In this document: positions 1-8,642 of the stretch, in pieces
Layout: each line of letters opens with the position of its first letter
How positions within the stretch are numbered: the stretch's first letter is position 1
From: Pedobacter psychrodurus
GTDB lineage: Bacteria; Bacteroidota; Bacteroidia; Sphingobacteriales; Sphingobacteriaceae
DNA: 64,000 nt
Direction of reading: 5' to 3'
Assembly (NCBI RefSeq): GCF_004331735.1
Contig: NZ_SJSO01000010.1
Span: 33,041-97,040, forward strand
The notes under the pieces: model-generated
What the model saw: only the letters and a program-made list of their open reading frames with translations
Database searches by the model: none
What the model was told of the DNA's origin: nothing
Translations under genes and position numbers: made by a program

Positions 1-53
1 ACGAGATCCATATTAATATTTAAAGATAAAGATGCCCGCCCCTGACTAGCTAT

Positions 54-776
54 CTACCTGGTAAAAAAAAGCGCATGCAAAAGCCACACCACTAGCACCG
101 CTGTTAAGGTATTTAAAAAGTTGACCAGGTTATTCCCGATTATCCCCTTTCGCTCAAACAAAGCCCCCAATATAGAATCAGCAAGGTTCCCTAGCGTACC
201 TGCAAAAACGATAAAGAAAAAATTGATGTTCCATCCGAATCCTAAAACATAAACGATTGCAATAATGCAGCTACCAGCAATACCGATCAAGGTGCCTTCC
301 AGACTGATCACCCCATCCATTCCACAGCGGTCAGGCCTGAAGTTTATAATATTGAAAAACCGCCTTCCATAAACCATTCCCAGTTCAGAGGAAAGCGTAT
401 CTGCTGTAGCCGAAGCAAAGGCCGCTGCGATTGCCGGCAACATTAAATAAGCCAGCTGTGGATAACATACCATTACTATACCGGCAATAGCCGGAACCCC
501 GGCATTGGCCAGGACCTGCAAGGCATTACGGCCTTTTTTGGTTTCCTCTTTAACAGCAAAGCCGCGTTTTTTATGCTGTTGCCAGGAGGTGGCAGCAGAA
601 CCCAGGATAAAAAATGTGCTCATCATTGCAACGCCTGTATAACCAGCTGCGATAAAAATAAGATAGGCCAATATTGCGCCTGTAAAAGCGGCAAGAACCG
701 TCAGTTTTTTTGCCAGGATGCTATAAGCAATGCCCGAAATAATGATGATAGGCAAAAAGATGCCGCTGTTGAACAT
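54..776 (-). CDS. DUF92/TMEM19-like integral membrane protein
   Basis: A 240-residue, strongly hydrophobic protein with about six or seven predicted membrane segments. The cytoplasmic-looking stretch GRNALQVLANAGVPA near residue 83 and the small-residue-rich FASATADTLSSELG segment near residue 140 are characteristic of DUF92, the family of eukaryotic TMEM19 and the plant phytyl-phosphate kinase VTE6. Family knowledge suggests a prenyl- or lipid-phosphate kinase-like role, but the bacterial members are not assigned and I infer no substrate. The ATG (774-776) opens the frame and is followed directly by a hydrophobic segment. It runs in the same direction as the DUF1826-like gene upstream, about 100 bases away, so the two may be cotranscribed. 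No anomalies seen. Confidence 0.8.
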   Translation of the reverse strand: MFNSGIFLPIIIISGIAYSILAKKLTVLAAFTGAILAYLIFIAAGYTGVAMMSTFFILGSAATSWQQHKKRGFAVKEETKKGRNALQVLANAGVPAIAGIVMVCYPQLAYLMLPAIAAAFASATADTLSSELGMVYGRRFFNIINFRPDRCGMDGVISLEGTLIGIAGSCIIAIVYVLGFGWNINFFFIVFAGTLGNLADSILGALFERKGIIGNNLVNFLNTLTAVLVVWLLHALFFTR

Positions 777-872
777 ATCACAAATATATTAAAAACCGCA
801 ACAGAAAAACCAGAAAGCAGACTGCCCTTATCATCAAAATCCATCTTTAAACCTAATTTTAATCGGGGCTTG

Positions 873-1571
873 TTAGCAGATCAGAAGCAGTCTACATTCA
901 CCATTTCTTTCAGTGGGTGCCCGGTGAACACAAGGTAAACACTGTTTATCAGGATGATCTACTGCCAACCTCCACAAATGGCCCAATCCCAAATTTACGG
1001 GCTTAGCGCCAGCTTTGGCCTGGTAATGCAGGTCGAAATAATGCTCCATCAAAAAGTTTTCAAATTCCGCTTCCGGACCATCATGTAGTTCTTTCAGCTT
1101 TTGCCGGATCTCAGGGACCAGGATTTTCTGTTCAGCCTGATGATTAGCTAAAATTTCGCTGGCAGCACCATGATAGGTACACAAAAAAGTATCGGTACCG
1201 ATGGGCGAACGGTCTATATGAAAAGAATATACATCTGTAGAAATGAAACCAAGCTCATCATCCCGCTGGTAACTTTTGATTAAATTGAGCGAAGGCGCTG
1301 CTCCGGAATCTGCCAACAGCTGAAAATCATTTAAGATAACCTCCCTTGCCACGCTACCCGCTTCCGATAACTTTAGCGCATGGAGGTCTTCCATGGAAAT
1401 TTCCGTCAGATCCTCTTTCAATTCAAGTTTGGATACAATTTCATTAAAGTCTCCAACCAGCTCCCTCTGCCAGCAAACTGCATTTATATCTCCCTTAAAA
1501 TCTGTATCCAATAGCTGAGAAAAAGTAGAAACCACTGCAATCTGCTTGCTATCAGAAAATATATTATGCAT
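873..1571 (-). CDS. DUF1826-like protein
   Basis: A soluble 232-residue protein without signal peptide or membrane segments. The centre contains FLCTYHGAASEIL and the C-terminus PCVHRAPTE followed by RLLL; this spacing of a CTYxG block and a terminal VHRxP block resembles DUF1826. In other bacteria DUF1826 genes have been noted beside COG0523 metal-chaperone GTPases and zinc regulators, so a link to metal homeostasis is possible, but no such partner lies in this window. Two cysteines (LPC, ECR region) near the C-terminus could bind metal. Start chosen at the ATG 1569-1571. It is the last recognisable core gene before the accessory island to its right. Confidence 0.6.
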   Translation of the reverse strand: MHNIFSDSKQIAVVSTFSQLLDTDFKGDINAVCWQRELVGDFNEIVSKLELKEDLTEISMEDLHALKLSEAGSVAREVILNDFQLLADSGAAPSLNLIKSYQRDDELGFISTDVYSFHIDRSPIGTDTFLCTYHGAASEILANHQAEQKILVPEIRQKLKELHDGPEAEFENFLMEHYFDLHYQAKAGAKPVNLGLGHLWRLAVDHPDKQCLPCVHRAPTERNGECRLLLIC

Positions 1572-2145
1572 TTCTTAATTAAATCATCATTCACTGCAAA
1601 AGTAAGGATTAGCTCAGCAAATAGTTGAAAATGAAATCTATTTTTCATAAGCAATGGTTGAACGGTGTATCATTTTTGCCCGTTAGGAATACCCCAGCAG
1701 CCTCCTTGCGTAAGAAAACGATGGTTTATAGGTAACTCCAAAAAACAACCATTCACTATGTTTCTATTATAGTTTTGATTCTGACAATACGGATAACTTA
1801 GTGAGCCTTCTCTCTCTATCTTTATCTAGGATTTGCTTCGCTTTATCCTGGATAAATCTAGTGAGGCTCCACTTTTCAGCTCACCTGCGCAATCGAAAAT
1901 GCTGCGCTAACGCTTGTGTTAAAAACATAGATCGGATCCCGTTGCTTGCAACTACTGATCCTCACACATTTTCTCTGTTCGCAAGCGGTGAGCATCCTAA
2001 ATATGAGTATTTACGGTTTTCCATAAGAATCGTATTATTTTCCTTATTATATTAGTGAAATCAAATTAATGTATCCGCAATTCTCAATTAATATTTCTTA
2101 CAGGGACTCAGTGCATATTCTAATTTGTTAATTTACGAATGACTC
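1572..2145. other. Gene-free left border of the defence island
   Basis: No convincing gene. The stretch from about 1800 to 2000 is less AT-rich than the island and has several imperfect inverted repeats, for example atctaggat (about 1825) against atcctggat (about 1847). It could be remnant DNA from an old insertion. An 84-codon open frame across it (1801-2055) has the composition of noise. The approach to hamA contains a near-consensus Bacteroidota -7 box (TAATTTG, around 2120). Confidence 0.4.
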
Positions 2146-3045
2146 ATGCGACAATCATTACTTGACCTTATAGAAAAAACAATTGTTTACCAGTATGATT
2201 TGCCAAATCCAGCGGCAGGTATAACAAAAACTATTGTGTCAGTCGACAATGATCAATGTTTCAAATCAATAGATAAAAATGATTTTACCGAAATTATTTA
2301 CAATTCAATATTAGAGTATTCATTTAACGAATTTGAAATTGAAAACAAGGACTATGACAAACTACACTATATAGCCCTACAAAAAAGATTAAAGTACAAT
2401 CCAGATTTAGACCTTGACCAAAAAATAAAATATGGTTTTCTAGGGGAAGTCATTTTGTTTAGTGTTTTGTATGTTCTATTTAAATCTCAACCACTGATAG
2501 CAAGAGGATACTTTTATAATCCATTAGAAAATTCAGAAACGAAAGGATATGATTCCTACCATTTGATTGAAAATAATAATCAAACGGAACTTTGGTTTGG
2601 AGAAGTTAAATTTCATAGAAATTATAAAACTGGAATAGATAGCATATTTAAAAATATTGACAAAGCTATTTCGGACGATTATTTGAAAACAAATGTATTT
2701 GCAATTTCAAACCACATTAATAATCTACATTATAAAGGTTCCAAAATAGAAGCAGTCGTAAAAGACTGGGAAGAAAACCCCTACTTATCCATTATTGACG
2801 AGCTTAATCAGCATAACATGAAACTGGTTTATCCAGTAATGTTACTGTACGAAGAAGACGATTTAGGTTATGATGATAGCATTAAGAATATTCCAAAATA
2901 TATTCAGGATAAATACACCGCAAATACCTTCAGTATAACTGTTGATTATTCTATTTTTTTTATTTTGGTTCCAATGAAAGACGTAAAAGCAATTAAAGAA
3001 GAAGTAATCAAATGGATAGAATTGAAGAAACCATTAATGTACTAA
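2146..3045 (+). CDS. hamA: Hachiman defence protein HamA (DUF1837 nuclease)
   Basis: A 299-residue protein matching DUF1837. The catalytic order of a PD-(D/E)xK nuclease is visible: GFLGE (Glu101), then GYDSYHL (Asp136), then WFGEVKFH (E153-x-K155), followed by an alpha-helical region (NYKTGIDSIFKNI). In the Hachiman antiphage system HamA is the effector nuclease held inactive by the HamB helicase until damaged or invading DNA is sensed; it then degrades DNA broadly and halts the cell. The frame overlaps the start of hamB by 34 bases, consistent with translational coupling and a protein complex. All candidate active-site residues are present, so the system looks intact. The DNA is clearly AT-richer than the flanking core genes, a sign of transfer. 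Confidence 0.88.
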   Translation: MRQSLLDLIEKTIVYQYDLPNPAAGITKTIVSVDNDQCFKSIDKNDFTEIIYNSILEYSFNEFEIENKDYDKLHYIALQKRLKYNPDLDLDQKIKYGFLGEVILFSVLYVLFKSQPLIARGYFYNPLENSETKGYDSYHLIENNNQTELWFGEVKFHRNYKTGIDSIFKNIDKAISDDYLKTNVFAISNHINNLHYKGSKIEAVVKDWEENPYLSIIDELNQHNMKLVYPVMLLYEEDDLGYDDSIKNIPKYIQDKYTANTFSITVDYSIFFILVPMKDVKAIKEEVIKWIELKKPLMY

Positions 3046-5315
3046 GACAGATCAATAAATTCAATGCAAAAGAAATATCTGATGATATTCTTATTAAATC
3101 TGTGTGTGATTATTTCAACGAAATAAAAAACGATTCTTTAAATCAATCTGATTTGAAATTTTTAAAATATATTTCAAATATAGCTGGCATTCCTCACTAT
3201 TTTGACACACTCAATACTCAATTTAATCATTCAACAGAAATTGAAGAATATAACTTAAATACCTTTTCGTCACTACTATACGAAAGTACATTACACACAA
3301 ATGAAAATCTAAAAGTCCATAAATTCCAGATGAAAATTATGGACTTGTTTGAAATGGGCAAATTAAACAGATATTTTTTATCTGCAAGTACTTCATTTGG
3401 CAAAACGCACATAGTTTTTGAGATAATTAGAAAAATGAACTACGGAAACGTAGTTTTAATTTTCCCAACAATTGCGTTACTTTCAGAGAATTTGGAAAAA
3501 TTAATATCCGATGAAAACTATGAATATTTTAGAGAGAAATACAAAATACACACTTTAAGTGAAGTAACTAAATTTGAAGAAAACAACTTATTTATTTACA
3601 CACCCGAACGATTTTTATCTTTTAAAGAAAAAAATCCGACTAGTATAGACTTTAATTTCGCATTTATTGATGAAATATATAAAATTGACAACGAGTATTT
3701 ACTTGATGAGGAAGTAAAAGAAAATGAAAGAGATGTTGCATATAGATTGTCTGTATTTTATGCGTTGGAAAATAATGTTGATGTATTATTAGCTGGACCA
3801 TATATAGACTTTTACGACCCTAATAAAAATGGATATAATAATTCATTTGATAATTTTCTGACTCAAAATAAAATTGAACTACTTAACTATAACCAATATG
3901 AAATCGTAAGTAAATCATTCCAAGATATTAAGTCCAAAAAGCACATTGACGTTGATAAATATTTGGAGTTTGATTTTGAAACAAATAGAAAGTCAGATAG
4001 ACTAATTGAAATAGTAAAAAAAATAAATGAAATTAATGAAAATACAATAGTTTATTGTTCCACCAGAAATTATACTGAAACTAACGCAACGACACTTTTA
4101 GAATCTAATATTTTCAATAATCATTCAGATAACAATTATAGTGACTTCATCAATCATATTTCAAAAAATTTCAGCAAAGATTGGACGATAATCAAAGCAT
4201 TGAAAAAAGGAATTGGAGTTCACCACGGTTTGATACCAAAGTATATTCAAAAGGAGATTATCTCATTATTTAATTCTGCTCAGTTAAAAGTATTGCTATC
4301 AACAACTACTATTACAGAAGGGGTCAATACTTCTGCAAAAAATTTAATTGTTTTACATAGTAAAAAAGGAGATAAAGAATTAAAGAAATTTGATGCCAAA
4401 AATATTGCAGGAAGAGCAGGCAGATTTTTATATCATTATTCTGGAAGAGTTATAGTTCTTCAAAATGAATTTATGAAAGCAATTGAGTCAGAACCTGAAG
4501 GCATAAAGCACAAAAATTATGATTTAAAAGCACCAAAAGATGAAATAGATTTATTTTATTCGAAAGACGAATTCCTATCACAAGCTGACCAAGACAGAAA
4601 AACAGACATCAAAGCCGAACAAGAAAAAAGAGGTATTCCTGATGAGATTTTTAACCTGTATAAGGTTGTAAGTAGGCTTGATAAAATTACAATTTATGAT
4701 GAAATTAAAAAATTAACTGTTTCGGAACTAGAGTTAATAAAAACACTTATCAGAGTTATTAATTATAAATTGGATATTGACTACGATGGTTTTCAAGTTA
4801 TTTTAAAAGTAATTCATCCAATTGTAAAAAATCAGAAACTAAAATTTTTAATCGATTATAAAGGCTTGAACGGAGATTATTCAACTCTAACTCATTTATT
4901 GCATTTTTATTTGACCGGTGGCTTTATTGGTTCTATTAAGTATAAAATTTCCCAAAATATTAAAATCGACAAAGCCATTTCAGACACAGCCGAATTCGTT
5001 TACAACACTTTAAAATACCAAGTCGTAAAATATATAGGGGTTTTTAATATCATGTATCGATTTATCCAAGCTCAAGAAAACAATAAGTCATTTGAGGAAA
5101 TTATCGGCATTGATCGCCTCTTAGTCAAGTTAGAATATAATGCTCTCACAGAGTTTGGACGTATTGCTAGTGATTATGGTGTGCCATCAAATGTTGTTGA
5201 ATATTATGAAAGCCCTGAAAGTGCTAATCAGATTAAAGCTAATTTTGATAGCTATGAATTAACAATTTTTAATAGAATAGAAAAAATAATTAGCGGAACC
5301 GACAGTAATAATTGA
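3012..5315 (+). CDS. hamB: Hachiman defence helicase HamB
   Basis: A 767-residue superfamily 2 helicase. Motif I is STSFGKT (Lys131), motif Ib/III region includes IFPTIALLSEN, motif II is a DEIY variant of DEAD (Asp220-Glu221), motif V is ITEGVNTSAKN and motif VI is AGRAGRF. A long C-terminal helical region follows, as in HamB proteins. The start ATG lies inside the end of hamA; the next in-frame Met is beyond residue 100, which would delete the N-terminal domain, so the overlapping start is favoured. Known HamB proteins survey DNA with ATPase activity and restrain HamA. The pairing with a DUF1837 gene makes the Hachiman call firm. Translation ends about 55 bases before the next gene, which has its own promoter-like box. 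Confidence 0.88.
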   Translation: MDRIEETINVLRQINKFNAKEISDDILIKSVCDYFNEIKNDSLNQSDLKFLKYISNIAGIPHYFDTLNTQFNHSTEIEEYNLNTFSSLLYESTLHTNENLKVHKFQMKIMDLFEMGKLNRYFLSASTSFGKTHIVFEIIRKMNYGNVVLIFPTIALLSENLEKLISDENYEYFREKYKIHTLSEVTKFEENNLFIYTPERFLSFKEKNPTSIDFNFAFIDEIYKIDNEYLLDEEVKENERDVAYRLSVFYALENNVDVLLAGPYIDFYDPNKNGYNNSFDNFLTQNKIELLNYNQYEIVSKSFQDIKSKKHIDVDKYLEFDFETNRKSDRLIEIVKKINEINENTIVYCSTRNYTETNATTLLESNIFNNHSDNNYSDFINHISKNFSKDWTIIKALKKGIGVHHGLIPKYIQKEIISLFNSAQLKVLLSTTTITEGVNTSAKNLIVLHSKKGDKELKKFDAKNIAGRAGRFLYHYSGRVIVLQNEFMKAIESEPEGIKHKNYDLKAPKDEIDLFYSKDEFLSQADQDRKTDIKAEQEKRGIPDEIFNLYKVVSRLDKITIYDEIKKLTVSELELIKTLIRVINYKLDIDYDGFQVILKVIHPIVKNQKLKFLIDYKGLNGDYSTLTHLLHFYLTGGFIGSIKYKISQNIKIDKAISDTAEFVYNTLKYQVVKYIGVFNIMYRFIQAQENNKSFEEIIGIDRLLVKLEYNALTEFGRIASDYGVPSNVVEYYESPESANQIKANFDSYELTIFNRIEKIISGTDSNN

Positions 5316-5346
5316 AAATACCCATTCTAAAGAATATTTAATAATC

Positions 5347-5354
5347 TAAGTTTG
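5347..5354 (+). promoter_or_regulatory. Bacteroidota -7 box for the four-gene operon
   Basis: TAAGTTTG matches the TAnnTTTG consensus of the primary Bacteroidota sigma factor and lies 17 bases before the helicase ATG at 5372. No clear -33 TTG was found at the usual distance. It suggests the next operon is expressed independently of hamAB. Confidence 0.45.
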
Positions 5355-5371
5355 TGCATAAATGAATCAAT

Positions 5372-7375
5372 ATGAGTAGTTATTTTTACCTTCAAGCAGA
5401 AAAGAATTCTAAAAATGCAGATTTATTAAATCGATTAGGAGATTATGCAGATTATTCCAAAGAACTAATTTATGTTTTGAATAAACCGCTTGGGGATGTC
5501 AAATACAATTATGCTTATAAAAGCGCTTTAATAATCCTAGCGCCTAAAAGCAAAATTCTATTTCTAGATTATGGGAACAATAATGAAGCCTTCGAGAATT
5601 TCATTGAAGATGTTATAGAGGATGTTGGTTCTATTTCTGATAAATTTCTGTATAAGGATGTAATAGGAAGGCCAAGGAATTGGAGAACATCTTTAGTTGA
5701 AACAGATATAAATTTTAAAGATATCACAAGTATTGATACTTTATTCGACGAGTTGAAAATTAATGATGAATCAGAAAAGAAAAAAGTTGATCTATTAATT
5801 TCGCTATTTATCGGTAGTATTAACGATATTGAGAGGGTAAAGGAGACTGTTCCACTGACAACATTGGATAAGGTTAAGCAGAAAATACAATTATTTGACG
5901 GCGACCAAACTCGTTTTGTTTACCAAAAACCTCAAAAGAAAAAAATTAGAATCCAAGGCCTTTCAGGAACAGGCAAGACTGAACTCCTTTTGCATAAATT
6001 GAAAGATCTATATACAACCGATAATTCATCAACAATATTTTTCACATGTCATAATAAAATTTTAGCCGACAATCTAAAAAAGAGAATCCCATCATTTTTC
6101 AACTTTATGAAAGTCGAACAACAGATTGAGTGGGAAACTAGGTTATGGTGTGCACATGCGTGGGGATCAAATTCTTCACCCAATTCCGGAGCCTATCGAT
6201 ATATCTGTTCTAAGTATCAGATTCCTTATTACAGATATTCTTATCAAATGTCTTTTAGCAAAGCCTGTAGCCTAGCTTGCCAAGATATCCGAGAAAAATT
6301 TAAGGACTCAAAAATGCCATTTGCATTTAACTACATGTTCATAGATGAAAGCCAAGATTTCGATATTAATTTCATTGAACTTTGCGATTTGGTGACTGAA
6401 AATAACATTTATATAGCTGGAGATATATTTCAAAGTATATTTGATGCAGAAATATCAAGCTCTATCGCTCCGGATTTTTTATTAGGTAAATGCTATAGGA
6501 CTGATCCTAAAACACTGATGTTTGCTCATGCATTAGGAATGGGATTGTTTGAAGACACTAAGTTAAGGTGGCTTGAGAAAAAGGAGTGGGAAGATTGTGG
6601 TTATAATGTTTATAAAGACGAAGAAGAACAATTACATTTAAGTCGAGAGCCATTGAGGAGGTTTGAAGATGTAGAAGAAAGCTTTGAGAGCATTCAACTG
6701 ATTCCGATTAAAGAAAAAGCCTCAGATACTGTTATTAACATACTGAAAAAAATTATTGCCGAAAATCCAACCGCATCACCTGATGACATTGGAATAATCT
6801 TATTGGACCATGATAAAGAGATTTACAAGTTGGCTGATGTTTTGGAATTTAAAATAAATCTCGAGCTGAAATGGGATGTAAATAAAGCTTATGAATCAAA
6901 GGAAAAACTTCCAAAAACTATTTTAATAAGTAATAGAAATAATGTAAAAGGATTAGAATTTCCTTTCGTTATTTGTATTTCTAAAAAAATCACTAAAGAT
7001 CCAAGCTACAGGAATTCGTTATATACAATGTTAACGAGATCATTTATTAAATCCTATTTTGTTGTTCCACCTACCACGGCCTCTGGTTTAACGCAAAAGA
7101 TGGTTGATGGCTTGAAACAAATTTTGAAAACAAAAGAAATGGTTATTAAAGAACCATCTACGCGTGAAAAGAAATTAATAAGAACAAGATTTGAGTATAA
7201 TCTTAAAAACATCTCCCACTATGACTTGATGAAGAAGATTTTTGATCTTTTAAAAGTTGAGAAAAAATATCATGATAAGTTGATAAAGATTTCACAAGAG
7301 ATGGATATGGGAGAAGAGGATGAAGACACACTTGTTGAATTTGTTAAGGACAACATCAAATACATAAAGGATTAA
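5372..7375 (+). CDS. UvrD/Rep-like SF1 helicase of an uncharacterised operon
   Basis: A 667-residue protein with an SF1 helicase core: Walker A GLSGTGKTEL (Lys202), motif II FIDESQDF (Asp325-Glu326-Ser-Gln), GDIFQS (motif III), CYRTDP (motif IV), VKGLEFPFVI (motif V) and YTMLTRSF (motif VI). Residues 1-180 form an extra N-terminal region, with a LFLDYGNNNEAFENFIEDV segment, that I cannot assign. The C-terminal 100 residues are charged and helical. It is too short and differently built to be RecB or UvrD of the core genome. It leads a four-gene operon: the stop is 2 bases before the next ATG, and the two later joints are ATGA overlaps. Helicases of this type drive several antiphage systems (for instance GajB of Gabija), but no TOPRIM/OLD nuclease partner is present here, so this is not Gabija. 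Confidence 0.8.
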   Translation: MSSYFYLQAEKNSKNADLLNRLGDYADYSKELIYVLNKPLGDVKYNYAYKSALIILAPKSKILFLDYGNNNEAFENFIEDVIEDVGSISDKFLYKDVIGRPRNWRTSLVETDINFKDITSIDTLFDELKINDESEKKKVDLLISLFIGSINDIERVKETVPLTTLDKVKQKIQLFDGDQTRFVYQKPQKKKIRIQGLSGTGKTELLLHKLKDLYTTDNSSTIFFTCHNKILADNLKKRIPSFFNFMKVEQQIEWETRLWCAHAWGSNSSPNSGAYRYICSKYQIPYYRYSYQMSFSKACSLACQDIREKFKDSKMPFAFNYMFIDESQDFDINFIELCDLVTENNIYIAGDIFQSIFDAEISSSIAPDFLLGKCYRTDPKTLMFAHALGMGLFEDTKLRWLEKKEWEDCGYNVYKDEEEQLHLSREPLRRFEDVEESFESIQLIPIKEKASDTVINILKKIIAENPTASPDDIGIILLDHDKEIYKLADVLEFKINLELKWDVNKAYESKEKLPKTILISNRNNVKGLEFPFVICISKKITKDPSYRNSLYTMLTRSFIKSYFVVPPTTASGLTQKMVDGLKQILKTKEMVIKEPSTREKKLIRTRFEYNLKNISHYDLMKKIFDLLKVEKKYHDKLIKISQEMDMGEEDEDTLVEFVKDNIKYIKD

Positions 7376-7377
7376 TT

Positions 7378-7995
7378 ATGAAATTGGTAAATCGAAATAT
7401 TTTATCATTTCAAGAGAACGACTTCTTTTTCCCAATCAGGGATAAGATTGACTATGCAAAATTAATTATTTATTCTGCTAGATTACTAATACTTAACTTG
7501 CCTAACGACATACAATCGGATTGTAAATTAAAGTTATTAATTGACAAAATGAGTCGTATTTTTTATTACAAGAAAGATAAATTTTTCAGTGTTTCCTTTC
7601 CTTTCACTGTGATTATTGATGGAGATGAAATATTAGATATAACAACTTATTCTGGAATAATCGTTGACAGCAAACTATTGTCGTCAGCTAGAGCAATATT
7701 GTTGAATTCGGATTTCAGATTAAATCCTTCACCAATGAATTTTTGGGTTGAATCAGATAGCTCAGAAGTTGATGCTCTTTGTTTCTTAGAAGAAATTTTT
7801 CAATTTGAACCAGCTTATGTAAGATACGATAAAGATGAGGCTAATGAAAATGGCAAATTACATCCACTACACCATTTAGACATAAACTATTCTTCATATT
7901 CCACATACAAACTTGGCTTAGATCTTGAAATTATTGAGGCCAATTTTGAAAGCATATTGAATATTACTTCAAACTGTCTATTTCTTAGAGAATGA
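7378..7995 (+). CDS. Unknown protein, second gene of the helicase operon
   Basis: A 205-residue soluble protein I do not recognise. It has no signal peptide and no Walker, nuclease or metal motif that I can identify. The last third contains HPLHHLDINYSS followed by a YKLGLDLEI stretch and a terminal helix, which might be a small ligand- or protein-binding fold. It starts 2 bases after the helicase stop codon and its own stop overlaps the next start (ATGA at 7992-7995). This makes translational coupling with both neighbours very likely, and a role in the same complex or pathway is the natural inference. Confidence 0.65.
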   Translation: MKLVNRNILSFQENDFFFPIRDKIDYAKLIIYSARLLILNLPNDIQSDCKLKLLIDKMSRIFYYKKDKFFSVSFPFTVIIDGDEILDITTYSGIIVDSKLLSSARAILLNSDFRLNPSPMNFWVESDSSEVDALCFLEEIFQFEPAYVRYDKDEANENGKLHPLHHLDINYSSYSTYKLGLDLEIIEANFESILNITSNCLFLRE

Positions 7996-8642
7996 ATGAT
8001 CAAGACACAATTTTACACAAAAGACCTAATTACTGTCCAAACTGCAACTCGGTAGTTGAGACCGATATTGTTTTTACTTATACACTCAATGTTAGCTATA
8101 CAGATGAATTGCAAAACCAAGGTCAAGAGATTATTCTTTGTAAGTGCCTTAATTGTGAACGTCCTATCCTTATTGAAGAGGAATTTATAAATATAGAAGA
8201 ACATTCATGGGTTAATTCGTCAACTCAGTTATATCCCAATGCTGATAATGTTGCTTTAAAGAACGCTCCTGAAATCGTAATTAAACCTTACGCAGAGGCA
8301 TACAAATGTTATAGAGCTCAAGCATATGAAGCATGCGTAATCATGTGTAGGAAAGGAATTGAAGCTATTTGTAAAGACAAGGGAGAATCAAAAGGAAATC
8401 TTGCAACCAAACTTCTTGGCTTGAGAAGCAAGCAGATACTAGATGATACATTATATAATTGGGCAAATGAATTGAGGCTAATAGGGAATGATGGAGCGCA
8501 TTCTCATGATCTAATTGTTACACAGCAAGATGCCAAAGATTCGATCGACTTCTTTGATGCATTAATTACCTATTTGTATCATTTGGTAAACCAATACAAT
8601 CAACTGACTAGCAGAAGGCAAGCCAATAAACAAGGTGTATGA
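7992..8642 (+). CDS. Zinc-ribbon DUF4145 protein
   Basis: A 216-residue protein with two parts. The N-terminus has CPNCN (Cys15, Cys18) and CKCLNCE (Cys52, Cys55), a probable four-cysteine zinc ribbon. Residues from about 100 form a DUF4145 domain: YRAQAYEACVIMCRKGIEAICKDKG, then LYNWANELRLIGNDGAHS. DUF4145 is a helical HEPN-like domain found alone or attached to restriction and abortive-infection proteins. The terminal GNDGAHS resembles the RxxxxH-type segment of HEPN proteins, but I do not see a clear catalytic RNase motif. Start and stop overlap both neighbouring genes by ATGA, so it is made together with them. A sensor or adaptor role in the operon is an inference. Confidence 0.75.
   Translation: MNDQDTILHKRPNYCPNCNSVVETDIVFTYTLNVSYTDELQNQGQEIILCKCLNCERPILIEEEFINIEEHSWVNSSTQLYPNADNVALKNAPEIVIKPYAEAYKCYRAQAYEACVIMCRKGIEAICKDKGESKGNLATKLLGLRSKQILDDTLYNWANELRLIGNDGAHSHDLIVTQQDAKDSIDFFDALITYLYHLVNQYNQLTSRRQANKQGV

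Noticed and set aside
1801..2055. 84-codon plus-strand frame at the island border
   Set aside because: Runs through imperfect inverted repeats, has a noise-like amino acid composition and no recognisable start context.
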